Shown: positions 53,136 to 64,000, numbered from the stretch's first letter. The stretch is DNA of 64,000 nt from Mrakia gelida (GCA_024345305.1 BRON01000024.1:59989-123988); one strand, 5' to 3'. Numbers and translations: made by a program. The notes: generated by a model not told the origin, from the letters alone.

Positions 53136-53447
53136 TGTTGAGAAGTGCGTGTTGAGATGAGACGAGCCGCGTCGAGTCGTTTCGAGCACCTTCTCTCTTC
53201 TCCATAGGTCTAGTAATTTCTTCGTAGGTAGCTTAGTCATCTCTTGTGATGATAGATACGTCATAGGTGCTGCGGAGGGTTCTCGTAGAGTATATAACGA
53301 GGGCTCGCACTGAGAGGAGGAGGTTCTTCACTTGTATTGAAGACCATCCTTTTCTAGGTGAATTCCACCGTCTCTCGCGCTACTTTATCTCTTTTATATA
53401 TTACTTGTACTGAAGACATCCTTCTCCAGAGGCGACATTCCACAACA
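53136..53447 (+). repeat. Probable solo LTR, family 3
   Basis: TGTTGAGAAG...CCACAACA, 312 bp, with TATATAACGAGGGCTCGC followed by ttcttcacttgtattgaag and, 70 bp on, a second acttgtactgaag. Flanking pentamers AGTTT and GAACC do not match, so the ends are provisional. Confidence 0.5.
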
Positions 53448-53742
53448 GAACCAAGTGAGAGGAGGAGAACAGTGGTCGTCGCGCCGATAGCTTGGACATA
53501 AAGATTTACATGTCGTTGTGACTGGGATAATTCGATTAAGAAGCCAAAGTCCATTGCAGAGAGATAAGGACGGTCCAGCAAGAAGCAGAGATGGAGAGCG
53601 GAAAGAGTACAGCTGAACGAGGACAAGTACATGTGGAACGAGGGCAACAAAGTAAAAAAAAAGGAATCAAACGAAAAGATGGACGAAAAGGTTCGTGAGC
53701 AGCAATTTGAGAGACAGGTCATCAGGCGGAACCGTTTCCTCC

Positions 53743-54842
53743 TCAGTAGTCGTAAGAGGGCGCACCGGCCCAGACCTGATTGAGGTTCCCGTTTCCGCAT
53801 GCCCAGGTCTGAGTCCTGCCAGGTGCAAAAACCACACGGGTCAGTCTGTAGCGCTGTGATGCTAACCAGGCGCCGATAGGGCGGGCATGAACGTACTGGA
53901 CGCCGTCCTGGATCTTCCCGTCCGTCAGGTCAAGGCATTGACCTTTTCCCTCCACGGCCAAGCGCTTGTCCGCCGTGACGTACCAGTTCTGCGCAGCAAG
54001 ATTGTCGTAGCACTTCCAGATTTTCATCCCTGTACCCGAAGAAGGGTTGGTCCCTGCGTCGAGGCAGAAGTCGGTTCCAGCGAGTCGGATGGATGTTCGA
54101 CCGGGTCCGGCATCGTACACCCATCTCTGAGCGGGTGTTTTGTTGCATTTGTAGACTTGGACGGGCTGTCTGAGGTGGGAAGAATCGAATGGAGGTGAGG
54201 TACGGCAGAGTGAGTTGATGGCGGAATGAGAAAATGGAGAGATCAGGCCGCGCAGAAAGGGGGCAAGGCGGAGAGGGGATTGACATACCCGTTCTGTCGT
54301 ATATCACCTCGAACGTCGAGGCATTTGTCAGAATCTTTCCCTGGCTGAATGAGTGCCGCTCGCCGACAGGCTGGCGAAGGAAGAGCGGTTGGGGGACAGT
54401 AGGCGTCAGAAAGCTTGCCGTCCTTGGAAAAGAGAAGCATGCCAGCCGAAGTCTGCAGTTGTCCAAAAATTCCATCACTTTCAGTGCCAGAGAGGAGGAG
54501 GGCGTAAAAAGGAACTGGCTAGGACTGAAGGGGGACTCACGTAGAAGCAGGACAAGGCCCTTGCAGGCTTGCCGGGCTGCTCGAAGGTGCTGTATTTGCA
54601 TTCGGCGAGGTTGGAGCGGTCCAAGCCATAGACGTTGTCGCAGTAGTAGAGGTCAGGGCACGGGGGAGTTTGTCTCTGAAGGAAGGAAAGGACGAAGGGA
54701 AGAAGAAAGATGGGAAGAGGGATGGTGGCGTCGTCAGCACGGCACGGATGGAGCAGGTGCAAGGGGGACTGACCTCGGAGATCGCAGCGCCCTTGACGGC
54801 AGCAGCGACGAGGGAAAGAATAGTCGTGAGGTATGCGAGCAT
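53743..54842 (-). CDS. Secreted ricin-B-type lectin
   Basis: Five exons on the minus strand: 54774-54842, 54541-54675, 54289-54452, 53897-54169 and 53743-53815. Exon 1 is almost exactly a signal peptide (MLAYLTTILSLVAAAVKG...). A Cys-bearing region (CPDLYYCDNVYGLDRSNLAE, CFY) follows, then a ricin B-like beta-trefoil: DKCLDVRG, KTPAQRWVYD, FCLDAGTNPSSGTGMKIWKC, QNWYV, QCLDLTDGK and a last repeat ending LNQVWAG, with the Q-x-W motifs typical of the fold. Carbohydrate binding outside the cell or in the wall is the expected role; no catalytic domain is attached, although the first 60 residues after the signal are of unknown type. All junctions keep frame. It is not the ricin A-chain toxin. Confidence 0.85.
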
Positions 54843-55851
54843 GGCTTGGTGTTGTTGAGTCAAAGATGTGGATGTTGGAGAGGCAGGAAGAAGATGATCA
54901 ACGATCGACTTTGTTCGCTTCCATACTTTCTTTCACAGGTATTGTGACCTCCGTAGCAAACACATCGGAAGCTCGCCAAGAAAACAGCGTACATCATCTG
55001 GACATCCAGTGTCAGCAGGCTATCAAGGTCAGCAGCCAGGAAGCGACGTTCATCTCGTCACTCCTTCGTCTCGTCACTCGGGTCCGAGCACGCCGCGTCG
55101 TTCGGAAGCGAGCAGCCCCCTGCATCTCTTTTCTGTCAGGGAGTTGGGCTAGTTTTTCTGATTGAAGGGTTCTTCCGTCCAGATTGATATACACAAGACT
55201 AAAGCAGGATAAATGGGAGACGCTGTGAAGAGCAACACCAATCACGAAGATAACCCCCAAAAGCAGACGGGCATTCCTTATCCTTTTCTGCTATGGGGTG
55301 CTGAAGAAGAACAAGGGAAGAAGGCGAAAAACGAGAAAGAGCCGAGACACAGAAGGCGGCGTCGAGGGATCAAAACTCCCCGTTCCACGGTTCGAGCCAT
55401 CATTCACGACGGAGGAAAGACTTGGCAAAGCAGAGGACACGGGTGCAAGAGATAAGGTTGGTTCTTTTTGTGCGGCTTCCGAACAGACCCAGGGGAAAAG
55501 CACGGAGTGGTGTTAAAGGAGAGTGAAACGGCAAGCCATGGAACTGAGATGAAGGTTGAGAGAGGGGGCTCGTTGTCTACATCTAGCCTCTGTTTTGAGT
55601 ATCATTTAGATCATACCCCTTCCTCATCTCTCAATAAGATGGGACTTCCCTCGTCGCGTTGCTCTCGTCCCTTTGCTACATGCGCACTGCTTTTTGCCAA
55701 GATAATGAAAATGACTCCGTTACGAACCACGAACCATGTCTTAAGACCAAGTGGGATAAGCGGGAGTCAGGGAGCCTTCCGATTTCCCATAGCCCCTCTT
55801 TCTAAAAGGTCACTCTTTGCCACGGGGTCACCACCTATCGCCATCACCACC
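54843..55851. other. Intergenic between divergent secreted-protein genes
   Basis: Serves as upstream region of the lectin (minus) and the Cys-rich protein (plus). No supported gene. Confidence 0.4.
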
Positions 55852-57402
55852 ATGTTCTTAGGATCCATCAACATATCCTACGTCGCTTTCCTCCCTCTCC
55901 TCATCCTCCCTCTGGTCTCGGCACAGGCCCCACTAACCTGTAACGGACAGGGTGCTGGATAAGTATCTTATCTTGTTCTCTGTGGCAGCTAATTTACGCC
56001 CGGCTGACATCTGCTCATCCTTCCGCCGCCTCTACACCATCAGGTGCCCCAGGTTTTCTTCTTAGCACCACCTGCACCGACGGATCTCAATGTCCCTCTG
56101 CCATCTGCTGGTAAGGAAAAGCCCGCTAGAACTCCCCGTCAGGGTTCAAGCTCATCCATCGTCCCTCACCCCATCTAGCCTCCAGAGCGGATCCGACAGT
56201 CTCTGTCTAGGATTCGGATTTTATCACGAATGTACCGCCAACGGACAATGCTGGAGCAACTTTTGCTTGAGTTCAGAATGTCGGGATCCTCAGAGCGCAG
56301 GAGTCTCTGGGCTTCAGGAATGTGGCGCTGGAATCGGCGCTGGATAAGTCTCCCTTGATTTTCTTGGTCTCCCCTTGCCAAAGGCTAATTTCGCCTTCCC
56401 GGTACTTTCTTTTTTTTTTCGTTCCTCTCTACACCATCTGGTGCGCCTGGTTTTTTGACCATTCCCTGTTCTCAAGGTTCCGACTGTGGTTCCCAAATCT
56501 GCTGGCAAGTCCCTCTGCCTCCCACATCCCTCCCCCTCATCTTCCCCCACCTTCCTGACTTCTTGCCAGACACCTCAAAAACAGCCTTCAAGGAACGGGC
56601 GGAAACCTTTGTCTAGGATTTGGATTCGGCCACACCTGCACGAGCAACAGCGAATGTGGTTTCAGCTACTGCTCGCCCGCCGGAGACTGTCGGGATCCGG
56701 ATGGAGTCATCGCCGCAGTCGGAGAAGCTTGCGAAGTGCGTGGTTCGGATCCCAAATGTGCTGTGAGTTCCGCCCCTCCCGTCGCTATCGCCTGGGCATC
56801 TTCTGATATCTCCTGCATCCGCGGGAGTAGGAGGGGTCTATCTGTCAGTCTGGAACTTGCGTTGCCAAGACAGAACCCGTGACCTCTGTGTCCGACACCG
56901 AGAGCCAAACCAGCACTTTCATATCCGTCTCCGAGGACAACAGGTACGTCGTTCCTGCAGCCAGAACTGTGAGCCCTCCCTACACCCATTCAACCCTATA
57001 ATATTGGTCTCTCTTTGTGCAGAAATACCCAAACCCCCAGCATTGCAGTCACGCAGTCGCAAGCCGAGCCCCAAACAGTCACAACTGTTGTCAACGGCGT
57101 GACCACCGTAGTTGTGAACTCACCTGGCCGTGTCTCCCAGACTCTCGGTGCAACAGGGTAATTGCTTCCGTTCCCAAGCTGCTATTTCTTTGATCACAGC
57201 GCCGACGCTGATACCATGCGTTGTTGATCATGGTCGTCGCAGCGGCAGGACGACAGCTACCGGCACCGCCACCGTAACCAGAGCGACCGGCGCATCTACC
57301 GCAACTGAAAATTCAGGAGCCTTGCCTAAGATCGGCAAAGGGGTACTCGAGATGGTCGGCAGGGTCGCGTTGGCCGTGATCGGCGGGGTCTTTGCCCTCT
57401 AA
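55852..57402 (+). CDS. Cys-rich modular protein with signal peptide and GPI-type tail
   Basis: ATG 55852 opens a signal peptide (FLPLLILPLVSAQAP). Two homologous Cys-rich modules follow: module 1 GAPGFLLSTTCTDGSQCPSA, CCLQSGSDSLCLGFGF, ECTANGQCWSNFCLSSECRD; module 2 GAPGFLTIPCSQGSDCGSQI, CLQGTGGNLCLGFGFGHTCT, SECGFSYCSPAGDCRD. A Ser/Thr-rich stalk (TQSQAEPQTVTTVVNGVTTV, then TTATGTATVTRATGAS) and a short hydrophobic end (RVALAVIGGVFAL) with TAA at 57400-57402 suggest GPI anchoring at the wall. Introns of 50-100 bp separate about eight exons. Odd points: entry to module 2 lacks a normal donor (GCTGGATAAG) and its acceptor reads CTG instead of CAG; the next donor is gcaagt. The protein may stop after module 1 or splice unusually. 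Family not known to me. Confidence 0.6.
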
Positions 57403-57994
57403 GGGTCGTGTGAGGTTTCAGTTTCTTAGGTTTTACTCTCCAGACTCTTGCTCTCCCTTCTCCTTACTCTACTTTCCCCGCTCACCAGTCCTTTGCTCAC
57501 AACTACAGGTTTGCTTTTGTCGCTTTATTCATAACTCTTTCCACAGTATTTCTTTCCCCCTTTACTTTGATCCCTTGGACTCTTGACACGCTCGCGCCGC
57601 TTTTGATATCTAATGGCTATGCTGAATCCAAATCTTGGATCATACCTCGTCCTCGTCCCTCGACGAGCCTCACTTGAAGCGTCGCGCAGCTCTCGTTCCC
57701 CCGTCATTCCTGAGCACACTGCCCCATGTCACGTTGAGGCTGATCGATATTCCCGTCTCCTTCCAGAACTGCTCCACCTTCGCCAGAGCTCCCTGCTCGA
57801 GACAAAGCCAAGTGGCAAGGTCCTGGAGCGATTGTCAAATGTCCATCGAGAAGAAAAGAGGTCCGAAGGGATCACCCTGTCGGAAACCCTGCGATCCAAC
57901 AACTTGACGCGTCCAAAGCGGGTGAGTTGATTCGGACAAACCTTCCTCTTCTTCACCCTGCAGTGTCGGTACGAGTGGGGCAGTCGCGTCAACT
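57403..57994. other. Possible coding debris
   Basis: A plus-strand frame near 57635-57907 (LPHVTLRLIDIPVSFQNCST) has coding character but no recognised family and is cut by the LTR at 57995. Confidence 0.3.
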
Positions 57995-58198
57995 TGTTTC
58001 TAGAGCATCATTTATCTCTCTTTCTCTGTTTTCTATAGGCCTCTATCTGGTTACATCGTGAAAAAGTCCGTAGTGATTTCCAGTAGGTTTCCACGATATT
58101 GACCCGTGGGTAAATAAGCTCGCGAACCTCGCAGAGAGTTGCTCTTCACTTGTACTGACGAGCATCTCTCTGCAGCGAACTACACCCACCTTTTAATA
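57995..58198 (+). repeat. Solo LTR, family 2
   Basis: TGTTTCTAGAGC...CACCTTTTAATA, 204 bp; same family as 37602-37878 (minus) and the fragment 29836-29893. The taaataag box lies about 35 bp before cttcacttgtactgacg. No matching target duplication (CAACT / GAGGA), so it is old. Confidence 0.75.
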
Positions 58199-58649
58199 GA
58201 GGAGACGACGCGCTCAGCCTATCGAAGGGAGGAAAGGAGGTCGCGTCGAAGTCTCCTCTAGCCTTCTTCGCCGTGGGTGCTTTCGAGCGAGTTGAGGGAG
58301 AGCCACCGAAGAGGCGACCGTGCTTCAAGGCCAAGGAGCCTTTGAACGGAAGTTCGAGCGTGTGCGGTCAGGGAGCGATTCAATAGGTTAGGCTTTGAAA
58401 GAAGCTAGCTGCACTAAGGCCAACGGACGCGCGCTAATCGTTTGTTTCTTCCACTCTAGCAGGCTTCCTCTCGACTCTCCTCCATCATCGATGAATATCC
58501 TCAAGGGTCGTCGAGAGACACGTGTTCGAAGGACTGCTTGAATGGTCGCATCTCGAGCGTTGATGAAGCCGGTGAGTTGCGTGATATCGCGAAGTAAGCC
58601 ACGCAGCGCTTCGATGTCTCAAGGATCGAAACGTTGGCGCGAACCGGTT
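58199..58649. other. Possible exons of an unknown gene
   Basis: Plus-strand frames SKGGKEVASKSPLAFFAVGA (from about 58213) and RLSSIIDEYPQGSSRDTCSK (from about 58466, followed by a gtgagt) may belong to one gene interrupted by the LTRs on both sides. Not recognised. Confidence 0.3.
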
Positions 58650-58875
58650 TGTTGTTGAGTCGTCCACTTGAGCTTAGGGAAGTCTGCAGGATGTGGTTCA
58701 AAGCTTCTTGTATAGAACTGACTATTCGATAGGTTTACATACTATGAAAAGGTCACGTGATCTGAAGGTAGCTTACAAAGCTGTTTACGAAGAATGGTTA
58801 CGAACAAGGGGACTGAACGAGACGCGTCACTAAGCTACTACGTAAGACCTCTTTGCGAGTCGCCACCTTCCAACA
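58650..58875 (-). repeat. Solo LTR of the element A/B family
   Basis: 226 bp on the minus strand from TGTTGGAAGG to CAACAACA. Flanking pentamers CGGTT and CTCGT differ, and several substitutions relative to element B (for example TTTACATACTATG for the TATA region) indicate an older insertion. Confidence 0.9.
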
Positions 58876-60075
58876 CTCGTCAATACTCTCCCGCACCTCT
58901 TCCGGCACGTAGTCAGCCAAACGTAGGTATCCTGGGATCTGAAAGAGGTAGAGCCTAGTGTTGAAGGAGCGAGGCAGAATAGCAGAGAGGGGAATCAGGG
59001 TGCGTGCGAGAGGCAGAAGGGGGAGGAAGAGTATGATGTGGGATGAACTTGGCAGCTGGTGTTGTTGCTGCTGATGCAGGAATGGGAGCGGTGTCGCAAG
59101 GGGAGAACGGGAGGTACCAAGGAGGGAGCTCTTTGGTGCCCATCGTCGTCGAGGCAGATGGATGTAGTTGCCTAGAGGGAAGAAGGGATTCAGCTGGCGA
59201 CATGGTTCTGAGGATCATGGTCCATTTAGCGAGACGTGGTCAGGTTGAAGAATCACCTCTCACCGCCCATGGAACGAGGAACACTCACGCCAAGTCTTTC
59301 GGAGCTGTAGCAAGCGCAGATCGACGCAACGCTATGGGGAGGTCTGGAGGCCTGGCCTTCAGATCTAGTTTATTACGTCTAGCACGGGGTGGGAAGGTGA
59401 TGGAAGGTGTTGGAAGCCGTAAGGGAAAAACAGGCCGCGCCCTCTAAGACAGACGACAGGTCGGTCACCACCATCATCTCTCGCTTGCCTCCTCGCTTCC
59501 TTGAGCAGGTCGTAGATGTACAGTACTGCTGCGATCTATGATCCTGCCTGCCTATGAAGACATCCACGAGCTCGGCTTGATCCCTAAGTTTTGCGCTTTG
59601 ATGTTTCGTACGTGCTCCGTCAATGCACTGTTTGCTTGCGCTCCTCTGAACCTACTATTTATTCACTCTCTATCATTGAAGCTCTCCTCCTTTTTTTCGC
59701 GACGGTATCTTTGTATCAAATGTGATGGAACGAGAATGGAGCGACGCATCTGAAGATCAAAAGTTCGATGCGCGTTTTGTTCTTTCGAAGGTAGTCTGCA
59801 TGCCCATCTCTGTTGATGATACTCCGTCGTTCATGTCTCGGCCCGGAGCAGGTAAGTTTCATCATCTTGAAGCCCCGCCACTGAACCTTCCACAGCTCAC
59901 TCAGGCCCCCTCGCTTTCGCACTTGATCTCCGCATTGCTCGTATCATGGAACCAGACGGCACGCGTGCTCTATCCGTTCGTATGCGCTAAGACTCTGTTA
60001 CTTCTTTGCGTGGGAGTTCAGGCACGAATCGTTACTCTTTCGTCCGTTTGGCCTTCAGGTTCCTGGAGCAGCTTC
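58876..60075. other. Upstream region of the Zn2Cys6 gene
   Basis: Near 58880-58945 the minus strand reads PGYLRLADYVPEEVRESIDE, exon-like and cut by the LTR. A plus-strand frame from 59722 (MMEREWSDASEDQ) followed by a gtaagt at 59852 could be a 5' exon of the factor downstream. Neither could be confirmed. Confidence 0.3.
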
Positions 60076-61841
60076 ATGCATCATCTTCCCCCTAACCAAC
60101 ACCTGGGCCAGTACTCCACCTCATTGTTGGGTCAAGATCTCCTCCCTCCCATGGATCCCTCAGAAGACTTCGGAACTTCCACTCCAACTTTTTCAATGGC
60201 TCAGACATACGACGGTCATCCTCCCCCACCTCACTTCGCGCGTTCGCACCACTACCCCTCCCCTTCTTCGCCGAGCTACCCCTCCTCTTACAACCTGCCC
60301 CTCCCTTCTCCTCTCACGTACCAATATTCTACCGAGTTCGACCCTCATCGACATGACCTCTATGGCTGGCACTCGCTCAACCCGTTTGCGGCGGAACTCG
60401 CTCGACCGGAGGAGGAAGGGAAGGCCAGCGACTCGATGTCGGTCGTTCGATTCACGCTCAGCAAGTCATCATCAGAAGAGACGAGAACTCGTCAGGTGAG
60501 CATGACCCTTTCTTTCTCTCCCAACCCTCCCCTCGTTTGCCGTCGCTTCCAGGCTAGGGTTTCGCATCTGCACTCGGGGCTGACAACCCTTCCTGTTCCT
60601 TCAGGCCTGCCAAGCTTGCCGATGTAGGAAGTCCAAGGTCACTAGATTTAACATCTCTAGATCGCTTTCACTTGGGTATGCGCCCGAAGGAATCAAGGGG
60701 GGCGGGTCGCTGGCGAGGACTCGACCCGCAGGGACTCTTGATTTGGACGGAGCAGTCAGCTCAACTGAAACTTTTGTTTTCCGTTCATCTTTAGTGCGAC
60801 GGGGACGCTCCTTGTATTCGATGCAGGAACCGAGGAATCAGCTGTGTTTACACTGCGCGCTCGCCACGAACTCGAGGATCGACTTCGAAGCGAGGATCCG
60901 GAGGCGTTCGAGAACCTAACGCTTCTTCCCTCACCTCCTGCTTCACCACTCAACCTCTTGCCCACGCTCCTACCCCAATTCTAGTGGCTGGATCCTCAAA
61001 CATGGACCTGAACTCGGAGCATGGAGTCAGTCGCTTACGAAGGAGAATCTCGGATGAAGATGGAAAACGGGGAGTTGACGTCAGACCTCAAGAATTCGTC
61101 AGGAGGGTCAACGAGCCCCGAAGCTCTTCGGTGGGAAGAGAGGAACCTTGGATAGGTTCCAGACCAATTGGGTTGGGACTGGTGTCGGTCGAGGCCGCAA
61201 GAGGAGGAAGTGAAGAGTCACGTCGTCTACGAACGTCAAACGGATCCGTTACCCCTCCCCTCGCGAACCCCATCCCCATCGGATCCTCGTTGCACCAAGA
61301 GTTTCCTGCTTCCTTCAGCCACTCCACTTCCTACTCAATTCCCTTCGCCTACTCCAGTTTCCACTCCTACGAAACCCAAAATCATTACCCTCCTCCTCCT
61401 CCTCCGCAAATGCAGCATCGTCACTCGGTTCCTCAACTTCAATCTCACCTCTATCACCACTACCCTTCTTCCCCTTCCGAGGCTCAAACCCCTTCTCTAT
61501 CCAGCCGCTACTCTCCCTTTTCATCGACTGCGCCACTCCACCAGTTCGGTCTCCCCTACGCTCCCGGCCATCACTCCATCTTCCTCGACCAACCCTCGGA
61601 CGCGTCGTCCTCGGTCGCCGTCGTCCTCGACGCTCAGCACCCGTCCACCCCCCACCATCGTCCTCTCGGAACCGAACAACTTCACAAGATTCATCCGCAG
61701 CCTAGGAGGGCTTTGCTCTCCATCATTCAGGCCCCGGAATCCCCACCTCGGCTTCTTCCCTCGAGTCGTCGAGGAGGGGCCAGCCTCTTTGAGATAGCCA
61801 GGAGCAGTCGCATTTGGTTCCGGCGAAACTTGGGCAAATAG
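60076..61841 (+). CDS. Zn(II)2Cys6 transcription factor
   Basis: Exons 60076-60495, 60605-60637 and 60795-61841 (about 499 residues if ATG 60076 is the start; ATG 60151 is an alternative). The binuclear zinc cluster is assembled from exons 2 and 3: ACQACRCRKSK plus CDGDAPCIRCRNRGISC, i.e. C-x2-C-x6-C-x5-C-x2-C-x6-C, with an additional Cys between the second and third ligands. Intron 2 (157 bp) lies exactly between the third-loop Lys and the third Cys. The cluster sits near residue 141 rather than at the N-terminus. The rest is rich in Ser, Pro and His (YPPPPPPQMQHRHSVP, LYHHYPSSPS), as in activation regions; no fungal-TF middle homology domain was recognised. Expected to bind DNA in the nucleus; target genes unknown. 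Confidence 0.8.
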
Positions 61842-64000
61842 AAGATGGGAGTAGGTGGGTCTTCATGGTTGAGGGAAGCTCGAAAGACTGTTGTATTGAG
61901 TTTGTGTATCTCTTTCTTGCTTCCTCTATAGTAGCTTAGCTCGTCGTTATTACTCTCTCACTCGCTCTATCTCGTCTCTCGCTCGTTCTTTCTTTCACAG
62001 CTCTCATGAGTCCGCGCGCTCCCTTAGATTTGCGCTCGCCCTCCTCCCTTTTTACCCTCGTCTACATCTTGACCTCCGTCTAGCGTCTCACTGAACTTCG
62101 TTCGGTCTCTCTCTTTCACTCTCTCTTTCTTCTCCATCGTGTACTTATACTCGTACCTCTTTTTACAGTGTCCTCTCATCCAGGTTCGCTCGATACATCA
62201 GTCTACATCTTGACCTCCGCCTAGCGTCTCTCTGAACTTCTGTCCTCTCATCCAGGCACGAAGGCTAGACCCTTAAATATCCATCATATGTTGTAGGTGA
62301 GTCGACCTGGAAAACTCGACAGTTGGACGCGGTTCGTGTGGCCTGAGCTGATTCCCTTTTCCACCTCTTTCGCTCCTTCTTACTAGTTCTGCTCCTCGTT
62401 CTTTCTATTTATGTTTCGTCGCTCGTCTTTTGCAGGTCACCTTTATGATTACCTTTTATCAGATACACCCGGATACCTCTCTTTTCGGACCCCTTGTACT
62501 ACTCGTACTGTATAGCTTCCCAGCAGTCTTCTAGCGGTCCCTCTCTGATCACCCTCTGACGTCTGAGGCGTTACAAATGTTACACCGACATGTCGTCTCG
62601 ACGATAACCTTTTATACTCTCGAAACTGACGGAAGCTGGTCGAGAAGTCTTGATGATGAGAAGAAGCGAGTCCGATTGCATTCACTAACGGGAACAGGAG
62701 TAGACAAAAACCAAGCTGGATCGACTTGTCCTCCTTGTTCACTGAAGCATCCAGAATCTCTTCCAATCATTCCAGACGGAGGATCCTGTCGTTCGAGAGT
62801 GAGTTTTGTGTCGCAGCGAACCCTCACTCATCGTCTTCCTTCTTCTCTCGCGCAGGTCGTCAGCACCACCGTCTTCCTACGGGTCGACGACGCCAGCTTC
62901 CCTTGATAAAGCCTCAATCCGTCGTCCTCGAGCTTCTTTCTCTTTTTTCTCTTACGAAGCGAGACGTCCCAGGAGTCCTCGCGAACAGTTTCTCAAACGA
63001 TTGATTCGCGAAGGGTGCTCGAGCGAGGCTGATCGTTTTCTCCATCGCGTGATGACCACCTCCTCCTCCCTCCTCCTTGCCAGGTCTCTCCCAAGGTCCT
63101 CGATTTTGCTTCCGACGCTAAGGACTTTCATTTTGTCTTCGGCTTTTTTGATTCATACCATGTTGATTGTGGAGGGATTAAGAACAACACGCGAAGTTTA
63201 GGTTACTTCTACTGTCCAAGGTGTATCAACTATAATGACGCGCGCGGAAGTTCAGAAGAAAGTACAAAGATCTGATAAACGAAGTAAGAGACTATCCTCG
63301 AAGTGATATCTCGAACTGATACGTCGGCGCAATCTGCAGTATAGTTAACCGAAATTCTACTAAGAGGACCCGAAGAGTAAGGAAGGACCGTGGCTGACAT
63401 TGGGCAGAGGTAAGTCGACGATCAAACCAGTTCAGAGACGGCGACGGGTGTACATACTGCTCAGATCACATTCTTTCGTTTCCCGAATGAAGCATGATCT
63501 GGGTGAGCGTTGAGCGGGAAAAGATGGATGACTAGATGAGGAGCATACCGTGACGTGGATATGCGACTGACTCGCTCACTTGCCTTCATCACAGAAGTGA
63601 TACACTTTCGAATAGAGGCAAATTTGCCATACATGGGTTTGCGGCCTGTTTACGTGTTTTGTTTGACCAGACCTCACCTTGGAAGGCGAAGGTCACTCTG
63701 CAGCTCAGCACTTCACACTGACCCTTCGCCCATCGTCTCGTCCGCTACCTTTGGACCGGTAGCAGAGTCGTTGTTTCGGGGGGGGGTCGTTATGGTCAAA
63801 GTAATATCCAGATATCAGCTCGGTTCTAGCGGAGGAGTTCCTGGCCCAGTCTCCTGTCAGCTGATCTCGATTGTTTGACGATGGAAAGAGGAAAGGCCAT
63901 CCGAGGACGCTTCGAGCACGACTGAGCTCCAACCACCATCCAGCTTCGAACTCACTAGCAAGATGAGCCCACGTCTCGACCATCAACCTTTCCTCTCCAC
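61842..64000. other. No recognisable gene
   Basis: C/T-rich sequence to about 62450 contains a 38-bp near-repeat (ctacatcttgacctccg.ctagcgtctc at 62063 and 62201). A possible exon pair at 62726-63200 on the plus strand (donor at 62799, acceptor at 62857) gives no known protein. Confidence 0.35.

Noticed and set aside
53743..54842. Interpreting the ricin-B domain protein as a toxin
   Set aside because: Only the carbohydrate-binding beta-trefoil is present; there is no ribosome-inactivating A-chain sequence.
58645..58880. Target-site duplication for the solo LTR at 58650-58875
   Set aside because: The flanking pentamers CGGTT and CTCGT do not match.
1..64000. CRISPR arrays, bacterial operons, integrons or phage genes
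   Set aside because: No regularly spaced repeats or prokaryotic gene structure; all recognisable genes contain spliceosomal introns or are eukaryotic transposons.

Overview
This window looks like a gene-dense, intron-rich fungal chromosome segment, most likely from a basidiomycete and perhaps a Pucciniomycotina yeast or relative (inference). The evidence is many short introns (mostly 50-110 bp) with GT..AG ends and a CTGAC-type branch site, strong C/G preference at third codon positions, a CON-6 type protein, an ENA-type alkali-cation ATPase, KDZ/CxC-type transposase remnants and fungal Copia retrotransposons. No bacterial signals, CRISPR array, rRNA or convincing tRNA were seen.

Layout. 1-2591: the 3' part of a Copia retrotransposon (element A) ending in a 227-bp LTR that abuts a broken membrane-protein gene (to 3086). 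3.1-7.4 kb: a hypothetical gene, a frameshifted leucine-rich gene and dispersed repeats. 7.9-11.0 kb (minus): a 12-exon membrane alpha/beta-hydrolase gene with a solo Copia LTR, target-site duplication intact, inside intron 1. 12-14.9 kb: two decayed genes (C2H2 zinc-finger factor; Apd1/Aim32-type thioredoxin-like ferredoxin) meeting at a truncated LTR. 15.96-20.9 kb: an apparently intact P-type Na+/K+ ATPase gene with about 22 exons, the best preserved large host gene, followed by an MFS-transporter pseudogene. 23-31 kb: a Copia gag remnant, a CON-6 gene, an F-box-like gene, a type II membrane-protein gene and a wax-synthase-like gene cut by an LTR scrap. 32-46 kb: a graveyard containing a pogo/Fot1-type DDE transposase remnant, duplicated gene fragments, a second nonsense-broken copy of the membrane protein seen at 2.6 kb, LTR pieces, two tandem KDZ/CxC-like transposase pseudogenes and a stray eRF3/Sup35-like fragment. 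46.8-51.6 kb: a complete Copia element (B; 4841 bp, one 1435-codon ORF, 5-bp target duplication AGGAC). 53.7-61.8 kb: a secreted ricin-B lectin, a GPI-type Cys-rich modular protein, two more LTRs and a Zn2Cys6 transcription factor. 61.8-64 kb: nothing recognised.

How it fits together. The intact host genes concern the cell surface and environment (cation pump, secreted lectin, Cys-rich wall-type protein, membrane hydrolase) and regulation (Zn2Cys6 factor); they form no visible pathway. The rest is a transposon-driven mosaic: at least four LTR families, two DNA-transposon superfamilies, and host gene pieces duplicated, inverted and truncated at transposon ends. Two short signals are not explained by known genes: a 19-bp palindrome (AAACGACAG-S-CTGTCGTTT and variants) present at 11 sites, and the octamer GACGCGTC, present exactly at 17 or more sites and often inside introns.

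Limits: all gene models were spliced by eye, no database search was run, and family names rest on motif recognition.
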